Counted from the stretch's first letter, positions 25,909 to 36,800 are shown. The stretch is 64,000 nucleotides of DNA from Callorhinus ursinus (GCF_003265705.1 NW_020312904.1:2731936-2795935); one strand, 5' to 3'. The notes: a model not told the origin generated them from the sequence alone. A program made the numbers and translations.

Positions 25909-26088
25909 GGGGTGCCTGGGTGGCTCAGTCCATTAAGCGTCTGCCTTCAGCTCAGGTCATGATCCCAGGGTCCTGGGATGGAGCCCCGAGTCGGGCTCCC
26001 TGCTCAGTGCGGAGCCGGCTTCTCCCTCTCCTCCCTGCTCGTGCTCTCTCTCTCTCTCTCTCTCAAATAAATAAATAAAATCTTTTTA
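25909..26088 (+). mobile_element. CAN-SINE (tRNA-Lys derived), plus strand
   Basis: A well-preserved copy with head ggtgcctgggtggctcagtc, body gtcatgatcccagggtcctg, a (CT)n block and tail aaataaataaataaaatc. The perfect 16-bp target-site duplication aaaaatgtaaaggacc lies at 25893-25908 and 26089-26104. The intact duplication marks it as one of the younger insertions here. It splits the L1 ORF2 relic. Confidence 0.98.
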
Positions 26089-27084
26089 AAAAATGTAAAG
26101 GACCAAAAATACTCGTGACAATTTACTTTAAAAAGAACAAAGTTGGAGGACTCTCTCTACTGGACTCTGAGAAAAGCTACAGTAATTAAGACAGTATGTA
26201 CTGGCATAAAGATGCAGTAATAGATCAATGGAACAGAACAGAATGTCCAAAAATAGACCCACATTTATATAATCATTTGATTTTCAGAAAAGGGACCAAA
26301 GCAATCCACTGGAAGAAAAAAAAAAAACTTTTTGACAAATGATGCTAGCAATGTTAACTAGGAAACCTGTATTTTAAAAATGAACCACTCTGCCTTCCTC
26401 ACACCACACAGAAAAATTAAGTCAAGTTAAAAGTCAAAACAAAAATTATAAAGCTTCTAGAAGAAAAACAAAGGAGAATTCCCTGGCACGCTGGGGGTGG
26501 GTGATGGATTTTTACTTAAATTGGATTTTAAATTTTAAGTTAGATTTTTTTTTTAGATAAATTAGATATCATCAAAACTAAAATTTTCCACTCATGAGAA
26601 GACACAGTTTTCTAACAATGGAGTGCCACACCACAAACTTGGGGAAAACATTCTCCCACTCCCCTCACTCTCTGTACGTACACATGCATACCCTAACAGA
26701 AGACTGCCGTCCAGCACAGACACGTCAGAGAAGGGGAGTGCTGGTGCAGCCCCGCCTCGCACACACAGCTGCTGGGTGTGTAGAACAGTACAGCCCACTT
26801 GGGGGAAATGCTGGGCTGTTTTCCACAGAAACAAAATACACTCCCACAGCATGGCCCTGCAAGGCTACACCTAGGCACCGAGCGAGAGAAATGGAGGTTA
26901 CGTCAACAAGAAGACATGCATGTGAATGTCCACAAAAAGTTTGTTCATAGCAACCAAAGGCCAGAAACAGCCTTGACTTCCACCAAAAAGATGGACGGAG
27001 AAACAAGCTTGATATATTCATACAGTGAAGTACTACTTGGTAATTAAAAGGAATGAACTATTCATTCAGGCAATGACATGGATT

Positions 27085-27180
27085 TTACGTTTTTCAATGC
27101 TATTGTGAATTGAATTTTTTTTAATTTTCATTTTTAAAGTGTTTGCTGCTCAATGACTCATTCTTAATGAATCTTCCGCT
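27085..27180 (-). mobile_element. Small L1 fragment in opposite orientation
   Basis: The stretch tcaatgctattgtgaattga followed by attttcatttttaaagtgtt matches the reverse complement of L1 ORF2 and abuts the end of the plus-strand L1. It may be a rearranged piece or a separate insertion. Confidence 0.5.
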
Positions 27181-27380
27181 GCAGCCCAGTAACCAACACA
27201 CTCTTATCTATTTAATAAACCTTTCTAAAACGTTGCCAAGAATTCTCAATTTTATCGACGAGGCTCTAAAATCCCTTCTCTAAAGATCCTTCCACACACA
27301 GAGCATGATTCATCTCGTGTTTGAGACAGAAACACATCTGCACGGACTAGGTGCCTCTTTCTTCATTCTTCCATCCACGG

Positions 27381-27401
27381 GGCCGGGCCCAAGGCCCGGC
27401 C
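27381..27401. repeat. Perfect GC-rich inverted repeat (9-bp arms, 3-bp loop)
   Basis: Arms ggccgggcc (27381-27389) and ggcccggcc (27393-27401) are separated by caa. It could form a very stable hairpin in RNA on either strand. No known function is indicated. Confidence 0.9.
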
Positions 27402-28950
27402 TTCCCTCCCTCCCCACGACGGCTCGGCTGCTCCTTCCAGGTGAAGACAGCCAAATCAGGGCCACGTGAGCGAGCTTCCTCTCAGCCACCTTCCCAAGCA
27501 ACAGACCCCCTCGCTTCTTCTGTTTCCACTGAGCTGGGAAAGAACAACGCCCCCAGGCCTCTGGCCGCCCCAGGCTCTGGCTGTCTACACTCCTTTCTAA
27601 GGATCCTGGGCCACCTTCCAAGCATGCTGGGGGCCCCTCTCCTTCTTGGAGCAGAAAGCGCTCCAAGGGCTCCCCGCACCCGCTCTGGTTTCCTGTGATA
27701 TGTCTGTCCCTTCTCTCCTCACTGGCCTTATCTTCAACGGCCGACGCGCAGCAGCGACACCTGAGAGACAGTGGGCCCTGCAGCCCCCCGGGGATGGGGC
27801 TGGCAGAGGCCCGGACATCCTCTACGCGCGGCGCCACGCCACCATATTTCCAGCCTTCTGTCTGACAAGTTCCAGGATAACACGGTCTCTTTCCCCAACA
27901 GCCCCTCACTCCCAGGCCACCGACCAGTTCTCTGAACTGAGGAATGCTTCCCCAAGGAGAGGAAGTGTAGAAGGCTAATTATAAAGGGCAACAGCCCTTT
28001 TCTCCTCAAAAAGGCTGTCCTGTTAAGTAATGAATCCGAGAGTAACAGGATGACTGCAGGAGAGGCAAACGGGGAAGCCGTGATTCAACGAGCACGAGCT
28101 CGGCCTGGCGCTGCCACTACCGCGCAGAGACGGGGAAAAGCCCAAGAAGGCCACTCCCCAGCACGGAGGATATGCACCCCTGCAGCCTAGAAAACAGAAC
28201 GGAAGCACACAGCCATGGCTTCCACACTTACGGTCCCGTCCCGTCCCCCCCCCCATACCGCCTGTGCCCAGACAGCCCAGGCCACCCCCTTGCTGTGGGA
28301 ACCCCCCACTGCACGGCCCACCAGGCAGATCCACGTGGCCCATTTCACCACCAAATAAAGACTCCTCTCATAACCACATCCCCTTGTCAAGACAAAACCA
28401 ACCCATCAGAATAATTAGCAGGGTCACGTGGGTGGACGACTTCCCCGCAGATCTGCTGGCTAGACCTCTTCACGAAGTCCTGGTAAGATTCTTCCCCGGG
28501 CAGGACTGTCCATTTAGTACCCTGATCCCTGCCCCCTCGCTGCCACACCCAGGCCCTCCCCAGCAACCCTAAGGAGGCAGTAGGTACCCCACCGCGGGTA
28601 CTCACAGCTGCACCACAGGGGACGAGGCCTGCCCAGTCTGCCCGGCGCTCTCTCTCTGCCCGTCCCACCACCACCCAGCTGAGGCTCTAGTTTGGGCCGC
28701 AGATGGCCCCTCGCTAACCCCACCTGCCGCCACTGAGGGCCGAGCCAATGGCCTTCCTTCACCGCTCACAGAGCCAGCAGGAGCTCAAGGGCACCACAGT
28801 GCGAACCGAGTCTCCACCATGAGACTATTTCACCTGGAAACGCAGCTGCTTCTTTTCTCCCAGCACCAAGGCCCCTCCATAGAAAGAACGTCCCCTACAA
28901 ACACCAAGCGCGAGGACACCATCAGAAATGAGTGAGCAGGCCCGAAACCT

Positions 28951-28963
28951 GGGGGGGGGGGGG
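28951..28963 (+). repeat. Poly-G run (13 G)
   Basis: Thirteen consecutive G in unique intron sequence. Confidence 0.9.
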
Positions 28964-29559
28964 CAAATTACGGGCCTTTCTCAGAGCTGCCAAAGCCAAC
29001 CCAGCTGCCCGGCCTTGGACTCCGGCCCACCACCCCTTTTCCCAGGGAATCTGGGTGAGTCTGCGTGCCAGGGCCGCAGCCCAGAGAGAGTGTCGACCCT
29101 GGTCTGCACCGCTCCGCGAGAACCACCGGTCAGCCATTTCTAGAATGTCCCACGCACGCTGGAAGAAAGGGAACATGCTGCGTGTGTGCCGGGCGTGGGG
29201 TTCTAGATATGGCCAGTAGCTCAACCTTATGAACTCTGTGGCACAAATATGTCTCGATCTTGCAAGTTCTTGTCTGCCTAACCTGCTTATTACTGAGATG
29301 CAGGAAAGCTGGGGCCAGACTGTGCGGGTCTGAATCCCAAGTCTGCAACTTCCTCGCCCCACAGTGGGAAACGCCTGATAGACATGTTGCAGGGAAACTG
29401 AGGTTAACACCAAGTTAACAAACACAAAGAATTTAGAATAGCGTCTCGCACTGACAGTATCTTCAGGAACTTCCGCCTAATTTTTGCCTCTTCTCTTCCC
29501 CGCCTGCCTCCTACACACGCACACTCAAGAGATACACTTCTGTCCATGCACATGCGTGC

Positions 29560-30430
29560 TGTCGTAGCAGACGTTCAGGATTGTGTCTTCCCTGGTAAAT
29601 TTATCCACTTGTCCCTCAGCAGTGATGCTCTTTATCCCAAATAATGCTTTCTGCCTCAAAATCTATTTCATCTAATAATGCATAAGAGCCACCCTACTGC
29701 CAAGCTCTTATTTCGGTTAGTGTTGATCTGTTGCGCTTCTCCCAACCCCTTCCTTTGTGCCATTTTGTAATCTTACGTTTTAGGTGAGTGTCTTGTAAGT
29801 CGTGTATAGCTGGATCCTGTTTGTAAATCCAGTCCGGCCTGACAGTTATCCTTCTCCAGAACACCAAACACAATGCATCTCATTCTGGCCTCTACTTTTC
29901 CTGCTGCGGCCTATTTCCCATCCAACCGTCGACCCGAACGACTCATCTGTCTGTCACTGGCCGTTCCTATGACATTTTCTCTGACCTCCCATATGTAGCG
30001 GCTTCACTCCGGTTTCTCCAGGTGTGATATTTTAATGTCACTTTCTTGAGACTTGTTTGTTTAGTGACCATAAAAGCCCATGTCTCTCACAGGTGCTGGA
30101 AAGTTCTGGCCACCACCTGTGTGCACAGGGGCTCCCACGGCATGTCTTCCCATCCCAGGCCTGCTGTTCATTCTGCCCTAACCTCTCTTCCAAATCCGTG
30201 CCCTCCCTCGGTGCTGCCCACTCAATAATTTTCTCCTTCTACTTTAATCCTCTCTTCTGCTGGGTCTAATGAATGGTAGATTTCAACGACCGTAAGTTTG
30301 GTTGCTAGAAGTTCTGTTGGGCTCTTTTCAAAAACCTGAGAGCTCTCCTTTCAGAGTCTTGTTCTTCACGTTAATTACCTGTTTTGGCTCCATTCACATG
30401 GCTGCTATAGGGTGTCAAGGCCCTGGGGTA
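29560..30430 (-). mobile_element. Old L1 5'-region fragment, minus strand
   Basis: Read on the plus strand it carries gagtgtcttgtaagtcgtgt then atagctggatcctgtttgta, later cctctcttctgctgggtcta and agttctgttgggctcttttc. All match the reverse complement of the 5' region of old L1 elements, in the expected order. It is heavily decayed and ends shortly before the hAT element. Confidence 0.7.
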
Positions 30431-30574
30431 GATCACTGCTAATCACAATGCCAGTTAATGTCCAGTCCTGGCGCACACTTTCTCTGTCTCATGCTTTTTC
30501 CGTCGTGAGCTCATCTTCAGGGGGCTTTTCTGTGGGAAAACCACAGGCCTGTGCTGAGAGAGCAGCCCCCAGGG

Positions 30575-31976
30575 CGGCGGTTCTCCAGGGCAGTCGGTCC
30601 ACCGCTGCTGTCCAGGAGACCCTTTCAAGCGGTCCTTGAGATCAAAACCACATTCCTAATAATAGCAACGTTATTTACCTCTGTCATGGCGTTGCCGCCT
30701 GCATGGCTGGTGTGAAAGGTGAACAAAATGCAGACACATTGGCATGAGTCAAGGCAGTACCACCCAAGCGTATTCTTAGTACCTCGCACTCATGGTGAAG
30801 AAAATAAATAAAAGGCAATTTTGCTTAAGGATGTCCTTGATGAAGTTCCTAATTTTATGATTAATATTGCGTTAGATCTCGACCCTCAAGTAAACATCTT
30901 TTCAATATTCTGTGTGGCAAAGTGGGGAACACAGAAAGCCCTTGAGATGTGTACCAAAGAACAGTGATTTCTTCCCAAAACGCCCCTGGTCAATTGTGGG
31001 AGCTGTGAGTGAATTAGATAACATTTTTCAAGAAACATCATTTTCACTAGAAGAAATGACTAACAGGCAAACTGGTTATTCAAACTTGGGTATTTAGCAC
31101 TTTCTCAAAAATGAACAAAGACTGTCATTTCAAGGAAAACAACCGGCAGTATGTGTTGCCAATAATAATATTTGAGCTTTTAAGCCAAACTCTGAATTTT
31201 GAAGAACTTTTGTCTGCCACTCTGGGCTTAGCAGCTTCTTCTGACAAGACAGTGGTAATGCTACGAGACGTGATGCTGTATGACGAAGTGCGTCAGCATC
31301 TAGAAGCTCAGCACACCTCAGTCACCCACTATTCCCCAAACGGTCAGCATTCGAGGCTACAGAACCACACGTGGGCAAAACACCACTCAACGTGCAAGAC
31401 AGGCCAACGGACTTCAACGTCACTGAGTACAAAATGGTGGCTGACATGGCTTCAGCTGCCACACGGCAGGCAACCTTCAGGAAGCCACCGTATGCTAAGC
31501 TATGGTCTAGTGTTAACAAGCAAACATCCACAGTCGTCAGGAGAGCGCTATGAAAATTCTCCTCCCTCTCCCAACGCCCTGCCTGGGAGAGGCCGGACTA
31601 TTTTCACATACTCCCATCAAAACCAACATATCTCCACAGACTGAATGCAGAAGCACACGTGAGAAATTAGGTATCTTCTATGGAGTCAGACCTTACAGGG
31701 TCTTAACACAGGGGAACACAGTGCCCTCCTTCTCACGAAATAGTTATGTTTCAAAAATATTAATTACCGAGATATGTTATTTATAATAGCATATAAGGAA
31801 TTTATCGCTGTTACTTTAAGATAAATTACTAAATATTTTTAAATGATCTCTGTTTGAGTTTCTAACATAGTAAATACCGACAGAATTCACCCACATGAGT
31901 CAAAGCTCTTTGAGTTCCTCATGACTTTTGAAGACTGTAACGTAGCCCCGAGACACGAAGCTGGAAAGCCTTGATG
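30575..31976 (+). mobile_element. hAT-superfamily DNA transposon relic with decayed transposase
   Basis: Both ends are recognisable. The left end cggcggttctc (30575-30585) is followed by gagaccctttcaagcggtcc. The right end carries gctctttgagttcctcatg and ends near ctggaaagccttgatg, the decayed counterpart inverted repeat. The interior encodes the C-terminal half of a hAT transposase in plus orientation, broken by stops and frameshifts. Remnants include RQTGYSNLGI (near 31070), PTDFNVTEYKMVADM (near 31400) and the dimerisation-region piece MKILLPLPTPCLGEAGLFSH (31550-31609). The left terminus joins mid-transposase sequence, so the N-terminal half (zinc finger and first catalytic part) is deleted. 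The family is close to the elements that gave rise to the domesticated ZBED/FAM200-type genes. Charlie versus Tip100 lineage is not decided. No 8-bp target-site duplication survives. Confidence 0.85.
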
Positions 31977-32604
31977 GAGAACCATTTTTTTTTTTGTTTT
32001 GGAGTAGCACCAGGATTTCCCTATGCAGGACCAGCTTTATTTTATTTCTACCCCTTGCCAAGATAATAAAACCTTAACTTTTAGGCATGACTGTAATCAT
32101 TCCCTTCACACTTACTAGCGTCCACTAGTGGGGTCATCACTCCTCGTGTCGGGAGGACTCCCTCCCCTTGGTAAGGAGTCCAGCTTTAAATTTTAGACAA
32201 TTCTTGCTCAACATCACCCAACGCCTCCAGGCATATGCTGGGAGGGAGCAGCTTCTTTCTGGGCCTAGTCTGTCATCCTCCTGGGACAAGAGGCTCCCAA
32301 GCGCCAGAACTCTGGCCCCCCACCTCCAGGACCCCTAGAACTCTGCCGTCCATCGGCGGTCCTCTCCACGCACCCCTGGCCACCAGGATACGCATCCTGC
32401 AGGGACAACAGGTTGGTGACTGTGCACAGCCCCTGTACATAGCAGGCGCTCACCACACTCTGGCCAAATGCAGAACAGAGTCTCAGACTGAGGCCACAAG
32501 GTGAGCCGAAAGCAGAGTTACGTCTCCAGAAAAATGAGCAGATGTGGTTTTTGCCCTCTAGAACGTAGCCAGCAAAATGGAAGTCATTTCCACTGATTTC
32601 AGCT

Positions 32605-32740
32605 GGACACGGTCATAAAGCAGAGTAGAAAACCACAGGCTTCAGAGCTCACATGTGGGTCCCAACACAGGCTCTTTGACCCCAGGCAAGGGATCTGTGT
32701 GTGTGCAGAGTGTGACATCTGCTCTGCTGTGAAGCTAAGA
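32605..32740 (+). mobile_element. MIR SINE, diverged
   Basis: The order aaaaccacaggcttcagagc, acatgtgggtcccaacacag and ctctttgaccccaggcaagg follows the MIR tRNA-like head and core. Weak but ordered similarity. Confidence 0.45.
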
Positions 32741-33321
32741 GCCACTCGGACACACTAGCCATCACTGCCCACTGACCACGGGAAGCCCCATCGCTGCTGC
32801 CGAGGAGAGCAGGAGAGCTGCTGCACGGCCGTGGCCCAGCGACTCGGACTCCCTGCAGTCTCCCTGGCACGTGGATTTAGCATCACTCGATAGACAGCCC
32901 TGAACTTCCTGAGCTGCAGGGAACTGGTGAAGGCCAGGCTGACAGGGCCTCGCTTAACAAGGCCAAGCATGAGTTCTCAATGGTTTTCAAGCAGGGCAGT
33001 GATATGATGAGAAGGTGCTCCAGGAAGACGGCTCTCGAGTTGTCAGGAGAGAGCAGAGAGGATAGGGCGAGCCCAGGTGTATGAGAGCAAGTGCAGCAAC
33101 AGAAGCTTCCAGCTCCTCAGGGCGCTGACACCCGGTCCGTCTTTCCGCCTGCTTCTCCGTCCCCTCAGACCCTCACACCTGTCCACACAAAGCAGTGGGG
33201 GCACCCGCACACACCCAACAGCCCCCCAGAGGAGCTCTCCTCATCTCAGGGAATGACAGATCTCCCCGAGTCCCCCAATGCTGGTAACCTGCTCACGTCA
33301 GGGCCCTGTGGCTTGCGGCAG

Positions 33322-33336
33322 CCTGCAGAGGGCAGT
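33322..33336 (+). promoter_or_regulatory. Possible CTCF binding motif
   Basis: The 15-mer cctgcagagggcagt agrees with the CTCF core consensus at 14 of 15 positions by hand comparison. One such match in 64 kb can occur by chance, and occupancy cannot be judged from sequence. Confidence 0.25.
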
Positions 33337-33365
33337 GAACGCGCGTACCCGGAGAAAGCCGCACT

Positions 33366-33399
33366 GCACACATGCACGCACACGCACACGCACACGCAA
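33366..33399. repeat. Imperfect (CA)n microsatellite
   Basis: About 34 bp of acacgc/acacatgc-type CA repeat interrupted by CG and TG steps. Confidence 0.8.
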
Positions 33400-34259
33400 C
33401 CCTGGTCCAAAACCCATTTCATCAGACGGCAAACTTCAGATGAAAAATGAAAAGCCAGGGTCACTTCCAGTGTAGAGCTGGTTTTATTCCCAAACAGAAG
33501 CAGGATAAGTACGTAAATGGCAGGAATTCCATCACTCATGATCACAGAAGTGACACCTGAAATTTATAATGTCTCACGTTATGATTCAATCCCTTTCTTA
33601 GACGGAAAAAAAAAAAGTCTTACATTTTGGGAGAAGACTAACACATATGAAAACGTTAACAATGGAGGGGAATGATAAATCGAGACTTGGGCCAAAATCG
33701 TATTTTCCTCTGTAAGAGGCAAACAAGGTTCTTACTTGTCATTACGGGAAGGCCTTCTACTTGCTCTTTGTCGCTTCTCAGTTATCAAAAGTAAGGTGAG
33801 CCCACACCGTTCTCTCCCACACAGTCATTCTGGCTAATTTATTCAAATTAAACCTCAGGACCCAAATCTGGAGACCACATCATGTAAAAGTCTTCCTCGG
33901 GCCCCTTTTAGCCCAGCAGCTGAGCCAAGGCCTCCACGGGCAAGTGGTGTCGGGAACAGCACCATGACAACGGCTCAGGAAGGCCCAGCCTGGCTGGAAA
34001 TGCAGGTAACAAGTGCACCCCATCAACTTCTCCCCTACTCACCTGCGACAAAAGGGGTCCCGGCACAGCGCACAGACGCCCACACGGCCTCCGCCCCTGG
34101 GGCATCTTTGGAATGAACCCAGCCCATGAGGTCCCGCAGAAAACCTCCATCAACCAAACCCTGCTCTGGGCTCTACACACCCGCCACCATCCCCGTCACC
34201 CCTCCTCCAAGTCTCACTGCATTCTCAAATCGGGTCCTCGGGAGCACGTGTCTTATGCC

Positions 34260-34400
34260 CCCTCCAGGTCTACCCTGTGTCCCACACTGAGCTCCTGGGA
34301 GGCCTCTGCTGACATACCTCTCCCTCCCCAGGAAGGCACGCAGCCCCTGGCACAGAGTGTGCATCTACAAAAGCCCTGTCAGCACAGAATGAGGCTAAGA
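34260..34400 (+). mobile_element. L2 LINE 3' end fragment, diverged
   Basis: The text gagctcctgggaggcctctg, then cagcccctggcacagagtgt and gcatctacaaaag, resembles the L2 3' terminal region. Weak similarity. Confidence 0.4.
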
Positions 34401-34791
34401 TGGTCCACACCCACCAGGGGACCTCCATCTACCTCGACCACGGACTGCTACATCAAGAGGCTCCAGTCCTCCTTCCTACTCTGTGTAGGGTCTTTCCCCC
34501 AAACCACTTCCATAAAATCACCCCTGGCCCTGGGAGACCTGCGGCCTTTCTGCAAAAATCTCTGCCATCCACCCTGACTGACACCAAGTCCAGCAGAGCC
34601 CCACACACACGCAGTATTTCTCACACCTGTCGACCCTGTGAAGGAGGCATAGCCCAGGCATAGAAGGGGAGGCTTCAGAAGGCAGCACGTGGCCAGGCTG
34701 AGCCCAGAGGCAGGCCTGTGCAACAGGCCCAGTGCCCCCCAGCCCCATGACACTGGTTTCAGATACAGAGTCCAGGCCGGCAGGAGCTCAC

Positions 34792-34901
34792 CTGAATACC
34801 ATCCAGCAGCTTGCTCATGCACCAGTACGTGTCGGCCTCGACGTTACGCAGCACGTCTGCGGGCACGCGGGAGACGTCGGCAGCGTCCACATCCTCCTCC
34901 T
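34792..34901 (-). CDS. TBC1D22A: TBC1D22A internal exon (TBC domain, upstream of the two)
   Basis: TBC1D22A belongs to the TBC family, which accelerates GTP hydrolysis by Rab proteins on membranes. TBC1D22A has been linked to the Golgi protein ACBD3 (recalled knowledge). This 110-bp exon starts with two bases completing a split codon and then encodes 36 residues, including VDAADVSRVPADVLRNVEAD and ADTYWCMSKLLDGIQ, ending in phase 0. The minus-strand acceptor is a pyrimidine tract followed by cacag, and the donor is gtgagc right after the GIQ codons. The second motif matches the TBC domain downstream of the catalytic Arg and Gln fingers, which lie in exons not present here. The variable stretch before ADTYW fits TBC1D22A better than its paralogue TBC1D22B. 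No stop or frameshift is present, so the exon looks functional. Confidence 0.93.
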
Positions 34902-34969
34902 CTGTGCACCAGGGAGCATGGAAAAGACAGCGAGCGGTTAATCCACAGGACACACCACGGGGCGGGGCT

Positions 34970-34981
34970 GGGGGGGGGGGG
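34970..34981 (+). repeat. Poly-G run (12 G)
   Basis: Twelve G lying 69 bp upstream of the TBC1D22A exon in transcript direction, so a C12 tract in the pre-mRNA close to the acceptor. Confidence 0.9.
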
Positions 34982-35079
34982 CACGGCTGGTAGAGACTTG
35001 CACGCGGCAGGCAAGGTCACGCCGGGGCCCATTTTTCTTGCTCGAACTAGATGGCTCATAGGCTTCAACCTCATCACTT

Positions 35080-35325
35080 AATGGTTCTCCATTTTAATAC
35101 CTAATTAGTTGCAGATAATTAATATTCTGAGTCTTTTCCAATTAATTAACATAATTAATATATTATAAATTATTGCTTCTCAGGCAATTCACCTCCTAAT
35201 AAGAGAGGGCCTAAAAGACATTACTTATTCCCAACACAGATCTGAAAGCTTTTTCATAAGATTGTTTAAAATTCTGCTTCTAATGTGGTTACATATTCAT
35301 TAGACAATAATTTCTCTCAAAACCG
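35080..35325. other. AT-rich TAAT-dense block, candidate conserved element
   Basis: Very AT-rich and non-repetitive, with at least eight TAAT/ATTA words (for example ttccaattaattaacataat and ttgcagataattaatattct). It begins about 180 bp upstream of the exon in transcript direction, against GC-rich flanks. The pattern fits homeodomain-rich conserved non-coding DNA, but conservation is not shown. Confidence 0.35.
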
Positions 35326-35329
35326 GTTC

Positions 35330-36340
35330 CCAAGGTGAGGGTTTCCAAAACCACGCTGGGCAAAGACCCCTCGGCTACAGGCGAGCGCCCGTGAAAGCAG
35401 GAGCCTGAAGAGAAAGAACAGGCGGCAGTGTTCTGGATAGTCTCCTTCTTCGGACACAAAAAACCCAATGAGAGAACATAACTTAAAATTTTTAAAATGC
35501 AAAACAGACACTTAACTGAAATGGCTTATCAGACGTTTGAACGAACTAGTTTTAGATCCTTACAAACGCCGCTATCATCCAGCACAACACTCATAAATGT
35601 TTTAGAAATTATGCGTTCTATTTTTTCATTTTATTTAATTTTGTTTTATTTTGCCAACATGCAGGGCATCCCTGCAAGAAAAACATTCTTGAAGCAAAGA
35701 AACATTTCTGTTGAGAACATATTTGGAAAGTTTTAAGTAGGTAGAGATGACAATAATCCTCAGAATACTAATTGCTACCACCTGTTGCGTAGCTGTGAGG
35801 TGACAGGCGCTCCTCCCCACGATCGAATGTCCTCGCTCATGAACCCCCGTCACACGTCTGCTACCACCACCACTGCGCCCCTTGGAAACAGGCTGCAGTG
35901 AAACAGCAGGTGTGGCCCCTGGGGACAGCCCGTGGCAGCGTGGTCAGGACACAGGCCCTCCTGACAGGCAGCCCCACACAGCCTCGCCTCACGTCACAGC
36001 ACGTGGCTGCGAGAGCCACGGTGAACCCCCTTCCACTCCGCTCCCTGCTCACGACAGAAACCACAATGGTGACAACAGGCCAGGCGAGTGCAGACCCAAG
36101 CCTGGCCAGGCCCTGCGTGTGGGCCACACCGGTCTCCACAGGCAGGCCCCGCCCTGGACACGCATCCATCCCAGCTGCGTACAGCCACGAGGACACGTCC
36201 CCATCAGCTCTGCTCTCAGCCTCTTGTCACCGCATGTCCCCGGGGCGCCCAGGACCACGTCTGTGGGGACTGAGGCCTGGAAAGTCACTCTGTCCCCACT
36301 CATTCCTTCACTGCCCCGCTCACTCAACAAGCTCTTCTGC
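35330..36340. other. Intron, no gene seen
   Basis: Unique-looking sequence. AT-rich at 35470-35780 with a T-rich tattttatttaattttg patch, then GC-rich. No supported exon. Confidence 0.4.
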
Positions 36341-36344
36341 ATTT

Positions 36345-36800
36345 TGGTTTCATTCAGGGGTTTATTTTATTGCGATGTAGTCCATATACAATAAAATTCA
36401 CCTTTTTTAAAGCACAAAAATCACTGGGTTTTAGTGTCTCAGAGTTGGATAACCATCACCACCACGTAATTCCCGAACTTTTTCACCACCCCAAGCCAGC
36501 CCATCAGCAGGCACTCCCCATTCCCCCAGCCCCTGGCAACCACCCCTCTGTGCTCTGCCTCCGTGCATCTGCCCGTTCTGGACATTGCACGTAATGGGAT
36601 TATGCGGGATGGAGCCTTCCGTGTCTGCTCCCTTCGCTCAGCGCCAAGCTCCTGGGGTCATCCAGGCCACAGCCTCGTGCCAGCACCTCAGTCCTCTCCA
36701 TATAGCAGAAGAACATTCCGAGGCATGGATGGGCCATACTGCCTATCACTTGTCCCCTGTGGAACACTGGGCTGTCGTTCCCTTGCTGGGACAATGCGAC
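36345..36800 (-). mobile_element. Old L1 3' end fragment, minus strand
   Basis: Plus-strand text in order: gtccatatacaataaaattc, ggataaccatcaccaccacg, cccagcccctggcaaccacc and tatagcagaagaacattccg, a decayed form of the reverse complement of old L1 3' UTR and ORF2 end. The ends are approximate. Confidence 0.75.

Larger units (their letters stand above)
22835..27085 (+). mobile_element. L1 LINE ORF2 relic, plus strand, interrupted
   Basis: About 3.2 kb of L1 ORF2 sequence in plus orientation, broken by two CAN-SINEs (23704-23941, 25909-26088) and an MLT1-like LTR (24948-25540). The endonuclease part lies at 22835-23560. The linker at 23559-23700 reads DITVVPTDIKRIKGYYEQQY, typical of ORF2. 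The reverse-transcriptase box is at 24845-24856 and reads LIDD in place of FADD. The last recognisable part (26580-27085) corresponds to the ORF2 C-terminus, ending near ggaatgaactattcattcag. Frames are broken throughout and no 3' UTR or poly-A follows. A further small unassigned insertion may lie at 24530-24640. Confidence 0.9.
27185..29555. other. Intron, no gene seen
   Basis: GC-rich unique-looking sequence. It contains a short perfect inverted repeat at 27381-27401 and a G13 run at 28951-28963. No supported exon, RNA gene or clear mobile element. Confidence 0.4.
31977..34260. other. Intron, no gene seen
   Basis: Unique-looking sequence with weak L2-like text near 32390-32470, a diverged MIR, a (CA)n patch and a possible CTCF motif, listed separately. 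No supported exon. Confidence 0.4.
16054..34791 (-). other. TBC1D22A: TBC1D22A intron between the two recognised exons
   Basis: An 18,738-bp phase-0 intron. Its minus-strand donor is gtgagc next to 34792, and its acceptor tract ttatttttcccttag ends at 16054. It holds MIR, LTR, L3, L1, CAN-SINE and hAT remnants annotated separately. No cassette exon with coding similarity to TBC1D22A was recognised inside it. Confidence 0.85.

Noticed and set aside
25909..25985. tRNA-like sequence at CAN-SINE heads as tRNA genes
   Set aside because: These are SINE promoters with degenerate A and B boxes and no acceptor stem closure; not tRNA genes.
31111..31644. 177-codon plus-strand open frame as a domesticated transposase gene
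   Set aside because: The frame changes within it relative to the hAT transposase, stops interrupt the true reading, and no splice or promoter context exists; it is a relic.
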